Below, piece by piece: positions 6,730 to 11,366 of a stretch of DNA of 11,366 nucleotides. The notes under the pieces are model-generated. The model was given only the letters and a program-made list of their open reading frames with translations. It was not told the origin of the DNA and ran no database searches. Origin of the DNA: an uncultured Angelakisella sp. (lineage in GTDB: Bacteria; Bacillota; Clostridia; Oscillospirales; Ruminococcaceae); contig CAJUFK010000108.1 of assembly GCA_910585535.1 (NCBI GenBank), forward strand, positions 1-11,366, read 5' to 3'. The stretch's first letter is position 1. Every line of letters begins with the position of its first letter. The position numbers were made by a program, and so were the translations under genes.

Positions 6730-7206
6730 CTACTTATGGTATTTTGACCCAGCCAAGATGGAAAATCCCCGGTAAAGCTGTTCGGCCAGCATCACCCGGA
6801 ACAGCTGGTGGGGGAAGGTCATAGGGGAGACCGAAAGTCGGAAAACCGCCCGCTTTTTTACCTCCTGGGAAAGGCCGCGGCTCCCGCCGATGGCAAAGCA
6901 GAGGGCGCCCCCGGTCTGCTGCCGCTCCCGAAGGAGGTCTGCCAGCCCCTGGGAGGACAGCTCCTTCCCCTCGATACAGAGGGCCACCAGGGGGACCTTT
7001 CCCGCCCGGTCCAGAATGGCCCGGCCCTCCTCCAGAAGGCCCTTTTCGATCTGGGCCGGGGAGGGGTCCTCGGGGAGGCGGTATTCCGGCAGTTCCACCA
7101 CCTGGAAGGCGCAGTAGGCGGAAAGGCGCTTCTGGTACTCGGCCAGCCCCTCTCGAAGCCAGGGCTCCTTCAGCCTGCCGACGGCGATGAGGGTGACGGT
7201 GAACAT
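6730..7206 (-). CDS. rlmH: 23S rRNA (pseudouridine(1915)-N(3))-methyltransferase RlmH
   Basis: A 158-residue SPOUT-class methyltransferase, full length for RlmH (about 155-160 residues). It uses S-adenosylmethionine to methylate N3 of pseudouridine 1915 in helix 69 of 23S rRNA, acting on assembled 70S ribosomes as a homodimer. The family marks are clear: start MFTVTLIAVGRLKE, GKELSSQGLA at 80-89, the cofactor-knot glycines in IGGSRGLS (106-113), FPHQLFRVMLAEQLYR at 131-146, and the C-terminal YHK (156-158) needed in the active site. The ATG at 7206 has GGGAGGG just upstream. It lies 33 bp after an unknown gene that itself follows walJ; in Bacillales walJ and rlmH are also near neighbours. Confidence 0.97.
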   Translation of the reverse strand: MFTVTLIAVGRLKEPWLREGLAEYQKRLSAYCAFQVVELPEYRLPEDPSPAQIEKGLLEEGRAILDRAGKVPLVALCIEGKELSSQGLADLLRERQQTGGALCFAIGGSRGLSQEVKKRAVFRLSVSPMTFPHQLFRVMLAEQLYRGFSILAGSKYHK

Positions 7207-7239
7207 AAAAGCCCTCCCTTCTGTTGATTTTTGTATATT

Positions 7240-7761
7240 TTATACGGATGGTATGCCGGTTAGGATGTTGTCGGCCTTGTACCATTCCCACCATTGGACG
7301 ATGCTGGGAAAGTCGGTGTGATCGACCAGAGCTTCCAGCCGCTCCCCCTCAAAAACGGCGCAAAGGCCATGCTCGATGGAGAGGCGGTTTTCTGTCCCGC
7401 CAAAGGCCAAGGCCCAAAGAAACTTTTCCCCGTCCCACAGGGCCAGGTCGATGCTTGCCCTGCCGATGTAGGGATGAAGCTCCTCTTTGGCGGCAAAGTC
7501 CAGCCGGACCGGCTCCCGGCCGTCCCCCATCCAGACATCCCACAGGGGGAACTGCCGGTAGGCCGCAAACGTCCCCGCCAGGACCCGGTCGTAGCTCTGC
7601 CGGAAATGCTCCCGAATAAAGTCCAGGGCCGCCCCCGGATCCTGCCGGTCCTCCTCCTCCCGCCAGAGCCTGCAGCGCAGGACGGTCTCCTCCGCCCCGA
7701 ACAAAGTGGGGTCACAGGGGACGGCAAGGGATCCCAAATCGTCCAAATGGTCCACATTCAT
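7240..7761 (-). CDS. Hypothetical protein between walJ and rlmH
   Basis: A 173-residue soluble protein of unknown function. The first 30 residues are non-repetitive; residues 45-70 look helical (ALDFIREHFRQSYDRVLAGTF) and the remainder looks like alternating strands (ASIDLALWDGEKFLWALAFGG, EHGLCAVFEGERLEALVD) with a Trp-rich helix near the end (SIVQWWEWYKADNIL). The strand-EHGLxxVFxGxR pattern faintly recalls the DUF6985-type domains found among toxin-immunity neighbours; this is a weak impression. ATG at 7761 is chosen because AGGAGGGGG/AAGGGG precedes it; the frame remains open to 7980, but only as a GC-rich shadow inside walJ. It starts 17 bp after walJ and ends 33 bp before rlmH, so it is part of that operon. 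Confidence 0.78.
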   Translation of the reverse strand: MNVDHLDDLGSLAVPCDPTLFGAEETVLRCRLWREEEDRQDPGAALDFIREHFRQSYDRVLAGTFAAYRQFPLWDVWMGDGREPVRLDFAAKEELHPYIGRASIDLALWDGEKFLWALAFGGTENRLSIEHGLCAVFEGERLEALVDHTDFPSIVQWWEWYKADNILTGIPSV

Positions 7762-7778
7762 TTTGCCCCTTCCCCCTC

Positions 7779-8564
7779 CTAAAACAAAATCGGCCCAGTC
7801 ACCGTCACCCGGTTGGCCACCGTCAGGCGGTAGTCCCGGCCTTCCTCCAGCCCCGCTTCCCCCAGGGCCAGCCGGGAGGCCCCCGCCGCCAGCTCCGGGG
7901 TGTTGTTCTCTTTGCTCAAATGGGCCAGGACGAACCGGGCGGTGCCCGCCTGGGCCAGCCGCCGCACCGTGTCGGCACACTCCGGGTTGGAAAGGTGCCC
8001 ATGGTCCGAGGCGATGCGCCGCCGCAGATAGTAGGGGTAGCTGGAAATGTCCAGCAGCCGGGGCTCGTAGTTGGATTCGATGAGGACCAGGTCAGCCCCC
8101 AAAAGCCCCTGCCAGATCGCCGGCGTCACCGTCCCCAGGTCGGTGGCGTAGCCGATGGACCGCTCCCCCGTCTCCAGGCGGAAGCCCACCGAGTGGGCGG
8201 TATCGTGGGGGGTGTCAAAGGGCAGAACCTCCATCCCCCCCAGCTCCATCCGGGAGGAAAGCTCCAGCAGCTCCGCTCCGGCCTCCAGGTTCCCGGTGTC
8301 CAGGATGCCCTCCAGCGTCTCCACCGTGGAGCAAACCGGGACGCGAAGCCGCTTCACCAGCACCCGCAGTCCCTTGATGTGGTCGTTGTGGTCGTGGGTG
8401 ACAAGGACAGCCCGCACCGCCCCTGGCTCCACCCCGATCTCCGAAAGGGCCGCCAGAATGCTCTTGGCCGTGGCCCCGGCGTCTACCAGGATCCCCTCGG
8501 TTTTGGTGCCTATGTAGGTACAGTTGCCGCTGCTCCCGCTGCAAAGGGGGGCGAAGATGGTCAT
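7779..8564 (-). CDS. walJ: MBL-fold metallo-hydrolase WalJ/YycJ
   Basis: A 261-residue metallo-beta-lactamase-fold hydrolase, full length for the YycJ/WalJ family. Family and active-site marks: SGSSGNCTYIG at 9-19, LVDAG at 26-30, the metal motif THDHNDH (His57, His59, Asp61, His62), His120 in PHDTAHSVGF, Asp142 in YATDLG, SDHGHLSN (186-193) and LAHLSKENN (213-221). Family members are thought to be two-metal phosphodiesterases or nucleases, and in Bacillales the gene lies in the walRK cell-wall regulator operon, where it has been linked to cell-wall metabolism and DNA repair. Here no walR/walK is in view. The ATG at 8564 has AGAGGAA 7 nt before it. It follows the 558-residue protein gene by 37 bp with no terminator between. 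Confidence 0.93.
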   Translation of the reverse strand: MTIFAPLCSGSSGNCTYIGTKTEGILVDAGATAKSILAALSEIGVEPGAVRAVLVTHDHNDHIKGLRVLVKRLRVPVCSTVETLEGILDTGNLEAGAELLELSSRMELGGMEVLPFDTPHDTAHSVGFRLETGERSIGYATDLGTVTPAIWQGLLGADLVLIESNYEPRLLDISSYPYYLRRRIASDHGHLSNPECADTVRRLAQAGTARFVLAHLSKENNTPELAAGASRLALGEAGLEEGRDYRLTVANRVTVTGPILF

Positions 8565-8601
8565 AAATCGTTTCCTCTTTCTGCCGTTTTTGAGAAAGGC
8601 A

Positions 8602-10278
8602 TTATTTTAGCTGGGTATCTCCAGGAACTCCTACCCTCCAGGGCATGATACGGCACTTGATGCCGTGGCTTCGCAGGACGGCCTGGAGCCGTTCCGCCTC
8701 GGCCCGGCCAAGGCTCTGGAACCGCTCCCTCCAGGGCTGGTCCGGGTCCTCGGTCCAGGCCCGGGCCTCCTGGGTGGAAAGGTCGAAGGCATCCTTCAAT
8801 GCCTTGATCCAGTTCAGCTTCACGCCGGGGTTGAACCGCTCCTGGTTCTTGTTTGCGGGATCGAACCACGCCACCTCCAGCTTGAACCGGCTGGTGAGGG
8901 TCACTCGGACCAACTCCTCGTCCCCGTCTACGAAGCACCGGACCCAATGGCGCTCATAGGTGATAAGAAATCCGCCGTCCTCCTGGGGGACCGGCTTTTC
9001 CGGGTAGAGCCGCAGCAGGTCCTTCCAATTACAATCGGGGAAGTAAACATGGGGGCCGAATTTCGCCAGGTCGATCTCCAGGGTCTCGGTCTCCCTATCC
9101 AGCCAGCGGATGCCCGGTATCTCCGCCGGGATATGGAGGTCATGGTGATGCTCCGTCACGCCGTTGAGCCTTGTGTACCCCTGCCCGATAACAAAGACGT
9201 TGGCCGCCCGCTCCCGGATCTGCCGGAGGAAGGCTTCGAGCCGGCCCTCCCCCTCCAGGTAACGCTTGCAGTCGGCCTTGGTGTTGCCGTACTCGGCTTT
9301 GGGGGCGTGGGAAAAACCGGGGTGTTGGTCACAGTGGAAGAGGGGGACCCACATGGCCACCTTCAAGGAGCTTCCCCCGGGGAGGCTGTCCTCCAGGAGG
9401 GAAACGCCGTAGTAAAACTCCAGCTGGCGGCACTCCTGTTTGGTCTTGGGGCAGACGGCGTGGTCCCCTCGCATCCGGGTGACGATCTCGCAGCTTCCCG
9501 GGGCCAGACCCTCGGCGGTCCAGGTGTGGTAGAGGTACTCCCCCGCCCCGATGTAGTCGCAGAAGGATTCCATGGTCACGACCTCCGGCACCGGCCTTGG
9601 GGGGATCTGCTTTTCCTTGAAACGGTCGATGGCCTTCCTGGGGAACTGGTACTTCTCCCGCCCCAGGAGGGGGGCCAGCTGTTCCAGATACCAGACCCAG
9701 AACTTCATCCCCTCCACCGCCCGCTCCCCGGGCTGGCTCTCCTCGTCCCGGCCGCTCCAGGCCACAGAGGCCAGGTAGGCGGCATCCCAGTCGTCGTAGT
9801 CCAGGTCGCCGTCGGCGGCATCTTCGTACCGCTGGGCCAGAAGGGGCTCGTCCAGCCAAGCGGTCCAGGCCGCCTGCCACACCGCCATGGCGGCAGCGGG
9901 AGCGGTGCTGTACCGCTCCTCCTCCGCCCGTTCCAAAAAGCCGCCGGTATCCTTCATGGCGGCCCCCAGCTTTTCCGCCGGGGCCTTTCCCTCCAGGTAG
10001 TCCCGGGCCGTTTTCAGCAGCTTCTGAGGGGCCTTGTCCTCCGGGGCGTAGACGGCCCAAACCGGCAGCACCTTTTTGGCGCAGGCACAGGCCAAGCCAG
10101 CCCGCTTTCGGAGCGGCTCTGTCCGTGCCCGGGGGGTGTTCTCCGGGTCGTCCTCGTCCCGCCATTCCCACTCCCCCAACGCCAGCCACAGCTGCCGCCG
10201 GGTAGGGAAAGAAAGGATCCCAGTCTCGGCCACCTCAGCCACGGCCTGAGAAAAAAGGTCCTGGTCCGTCTTTGCCAT
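8602..10278 (-). CDS. Large unknown protein: Imm5-like N-terminus, Cys/His-rich middle, L7/L12-CTD-like C-terminus
   Basis: A 558-residue soluble protein with no signal peptide or membrane segment. Three parts can be told apart. Residues about 25-205 are helical and resemble the Imm5 immunity family: RAGLACACAKKVLPVWAVYAP, an acidic DGDLDYDDWDAAY run (157-168), then RAVEGMKFWVWYLEQ (186-200), like the R-x(5-7)-FW-x-W-L ending of Imm5. Residues about 235-385 hold spaced Cys and His (Cys276, Cys283, His315, Cys316, His319, Cys337, HHHDLH at 377-382), which could bind metal. Residues about 484-546 (KLNWIKALKDAF-x-STQEARAW, then GRAEAERLQAVLRSHGIKCRI) resemble the C-terminal domain of ribosomal protein L7/L12. 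ATG at 10278 with AAGGAG at 9 nt. It sits directly after a hairpin terminator and the murA-derived repeats. The family links are by eye; function is unknown, and no toxin gene is nearby. Confidence 0.72.
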   Translation of the reverse strand: MAKTDQDLFSQAVAEVAETGILSFPTRRQLWLALGEWEWRDEDDPENTPRARTEPLRKRAGLACACAKKVLPVWAVYAPEDKAPQKLLKTARDYLEGKAPAEKLGAAMKDTGGFLERAEEERYSTAPAAAMAVWQAAWTAWLDEPLLAQRYEDAADGDLDYDDWDAAYLASVAWSGRDEESQPGERAVEGMKFWVWYLEQLAPLLGREKYQFPRKAIDRFKEKQIPPRPVPEVVTMESFCDYIGAGEYLYHTWTAEGLAPGSCEIVTRMRGDHAVCPKTKQECRQLEFYYGVSLLEDSLPGGSSLKVAMWVPLFHCDQHPGFSHAPKAEYGNTKADCKRYLEGEGRLEAFLRQIRERAANVFVIGQGYTRLNGVTEHHHDLHIPAEIPGIRWLDRETETLEIDLAKFGPHVYFPDCNWKDLLRLYPEKPVPQEDGGFLITYERHWVRCFVDGDEELVRVTLTSRFKLEVAWFDPANKNQERFNPGVKLNWIKALKDAFDLSTQEARAWTEDPDQPWRERFQSLGRAEAERLQAVLRSHGIKCRIMPWRVGVPGDTQLK

Positions 10279-10296
10279 AGCGTCTCTCTCCTTATC

Positions 10297-10334
10297 ATAA
10301 AATCAACCGCCCAACGTTTCCAGCTGGGCGGTTG
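10297..10334 (-). terminator. Rho-independent-type hairpin between murA and the 558-residue gene
   Basis: A perfect 10-bp stem (CAACCGCCCA at 334-325 of the last kilobase, that is 10334-10325, with TGGGCGGTTG at 10313-10304) closes an 11-nt loop and is followed on the minus strand by ATTTTAT. It is the only canonical terminator after murA. On the plus strand the same stem is followed by GTTTTCC, so it could act weakly both ways. The U-tract is short, so leakage is likely. Its base is only about 10 nt upstream of the ribosome binding site of the next gene. Confidence 0.65.
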
Positions 10335-10650
10335 GTTTTCCATGTAACTTGGGCCTCCAGGCAGGAGTTCAGTCCCGGCACAGCATCAAGGGCCGAAGGC
10401 CCGGGCAGGGTCCGCCCGCTATAGCGCCTTGGTTTTCCATGTAACTTAGGCCTCCAGGCAGGAGTCCAGTCCCGGCACAGCATCAAGGGCCGAAAGCCCG
10501 GGTAGGGTGAGCCGGTGGGCGCTGGCCCACTATAGCGCCTTGGTTTTCCATGTAACTTAGGCCTCCAGGCAGGAGTCCAGTCCCGGCACAGCATCAAGGG
10601 CCGAAGGCCCGGGTAGGGTGAGCCGGTGGGCGCTGGCCCACTATAGCGCC
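10332..10650. repeat. Three-copy tandem repeat of about 111 bp containing the murA 3' end
   Basis: Direct tandem units at 10332-10428 (97 bp), 10429-10539 (111 bp) and 10540-10650 (111 bp). The two 111-bp units differ at one base (10495 A versus 10606 G); the 97-bp unit has a few more changes and a net 14-bp loss near its murA-proximal end. Each unit carries TATAGCGCC, which in the copy nearest murA is the end of the murA reading frame and stop, so the last 14 bp of murA (through the TAG) are copied at every junction. On the minus strand each unit has a small hairpin GGGCC-TTC-GGCCC (one pair becomes G-U in the middle unit), and the two full units also a TGGGC-CAGC-GCCCA hairpin. No U-run follows either. 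This repeat accounts for the gene-free stretch 10279-10640, apart from the terminator and the next gene's leader. Confidence 0.95.
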
Positions 10651-11366
10651 TTGGACAGCTCGGTGTCCGGAATGGTCACCCGCTTCATGTCGCCCCCCAG
10701 GGCGGTGATCTTTTCCACCACGTCCTCGTAGCCCCGCTCAATGTAGATGATGTCCTCGATCTCGGTGGTGCCCCGGGCTACCAGCCCGGCGATAATCATA
10801 GCGGCGCCTCCCCGCAGATCGATGGCCTTTACCGGGGCTCCGGTGAGTTCCTCCACCCCTTCGATGACTGCAACCTTGCCGTCCACCGTGATCCTGGCCC
10901 CCAGGCGGATCAGCTCGTCCACATATTTGAAGCGGTTGTCCCAGACTCCCTCGGTGATGATGCTGGCCCCCTCCGCCAGGGTGAGCATGGCGGCCATCTG
11001 GGGCTGCATATCGGTGGGAAAGCCCGGATGGGGCATGGTCTTGACGTTGATCTTTTGCAGGGGCCCCTTCCGGGCGACCCGGATCCAGTCGTCCCCCTCC
11101 TCGATCTCGGCCCCGGCGGCCATCAGCCGGGCGGTGATGGGCTCCATATGTTTTGGGATGACGTTTTCCACCCGGATGTCCCCGCCGGTGGCCACGGCGG
11201 CGGCCATGTAGGTCCCCGCCTCGATCTGATCCGGAATGATGGAATAGGAAGCGCCGTGCATCACGTCCACCCCATGGATCTTGATAACATCGGTGCCGGC
11301 CCCCCGGACGTCCGCCCCCATGGAGTTGAGGAAGTTGGCCAGGTCCACGATATGGGGCTCCTTGGC
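10641..11366 (-). CDS. murA: UDP-N-acetylglucosamine 1-carboxyvinyltransferase MurA (partial, N-terminus outside window)
   Basis: The C-terminal 241 residues of MurA, open to the window edge (frame continues through AKEPHIVDLANFLN at the end). MurA transfers the enolpyruvyl group of phosphoenolpyruvate to UDP-GlcNAc, the first committed step of peptidoglycan synthesis, in the cytosol. Marks: AKEPHIVDLANFLNSMGA, SIIPDQIEAGTYMAAA with the Asp equivalent to catalytic Asp305 of the E. coli enzyme, MPHPGFPTDMQPQ, and DLRGGAAMIIAGL with the Arg equivalent to Arg397. The active-site cysteine loop (PGGCxIG) would lie upstream of the window. The end (ELSKAL then TAG at 10641-10643) is shared with the repeat units that follow, which carry copies of its last 14 bp. 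Confidence 0.97.
   Translation of the reverse strand, partial: AKEPHIVDLANFLNSMGADVRGAGTDVIKIHGVDVMHGASYSIIPDQIEAGTYMAAAVATGGDIRVENVIPKHMEPITARLMAAGAEIEEGDDWIRVARKGPLQKINVKTMPHPGFPTDMQPQMAAMLTLAEGASIITEGVWDNRFKYVDELIRLGARITVDGKVAVIEGVEELTGAPVKAIDLRGGAAMIIAGLVARGTTEIEDIIYIERGYEDVVEKITALGGDMKRVTIPDTELSKAL

Noticed and set aside
7762..7980. N-terminal extension of the 173-residue protein to 7980
   Set aside because: The extension is a Gly/Pro-rich shadow inside walJ; the ATG at 7761 has a strong ribosome binding site.
8665..10347. 560-codon open frame on the plus strand opposite the large unknown gene
   Set aside because: It has the low-complexity Gly/Pro/Leu look of antisense frames in GC-rich DNA and runs through the repeat. 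The minus-strand frame has a good ribosome binding site and domain-like segments, so it is preferred.
10295..10597. Repetitive 100-residue minus-strand frame over the tandem repeat
   Set aside because: It exists because the 111-bp unit is a multiple of three. It begins inside a repeat, has no ribosome binding site of note, and runs through the terminator hairpin.
10598..10610. GGGCC-TTC-GGCCC hairpin as the murA terminator
   Set aside because: A short 5-bp stem followed by TTGATG, with no U-run; the hairpin at 10304-10334 is the better terminator.
10332..10650. CRISPR array
   Set aside because: The units are contiguous copies with no unique spacers, and no cas gene is present.

Overview
The window is about 11.4 kb of GC-rich DNA. 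Every supported gene lies on the minus strand, so transcription runs from position 11366 down to 1. Strong AGGAGG-type ribosome binding sites, a lipoprotein with a classic lipobox, WalJ, RlmH, paired M42 peptidases and a methionine gamma-lyase-like (aluminium-resistance family) enzyme together suggest a high-GC Firmicute. A gut Oscillospiraceae/Eubacteriales relative of the Flavonifractor or Lawsonibacter type is my best guess. That placement is inference from gene content and style; no marker gene here fixes a genus.

Layout in order of transcription: the 3' two thirds of murA (10641-11366, cut by the window edge); a gene-free stretch (10279-10640) filled by a three-copy tandem repeat that includes the last 14 bp of murA, followed by a rho-independent-type hairpin; a 558-residue protein of unknown function (8602-10278) with an Imm5-like N-terminal part and a C-terminus resembling the ribosomal L7/L12 C-terminal fold; walJ (7779-8564); an unknown 173-residue protein (7240-7761); rlmH (6730-7206); an unknown 159-residue protein (6239-6718); an AT-rich gap that probably holds a promoter; two M42 metallopeptidases and a GNAT acetyltransferase in a tight operon (3325-6135); three small unknown proteins (2170-3319), one of them SUKH/SMI1-like and one of unusually low GC; a lipoprotein (1519-2082); a PLP enzyme of the methionine gamma-lyase family (222-1487); and a tRNA-Leu(UAG) with its own promoter and terminator (1-206).

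The recognisable genes are housekeeping: peptidoglycan precursor synthesis (murA), a metallo-hydrolase of the WalJ type, ribosome modification (rlmH), peptide turnover (the M42 pair), sulfur amino-acid or PLP chemistry, and a tRNA. Scattered among them are several unknown proteins, at least two of which look like members of polymorphic-toxin immunity families (SUKH-like and Imm5-like), with no toxin gene in view. These proteins and the murA-derived tandem repeat are the parts most worth following up. No CRISPR array, transposase, integrase or rRNA is visible.
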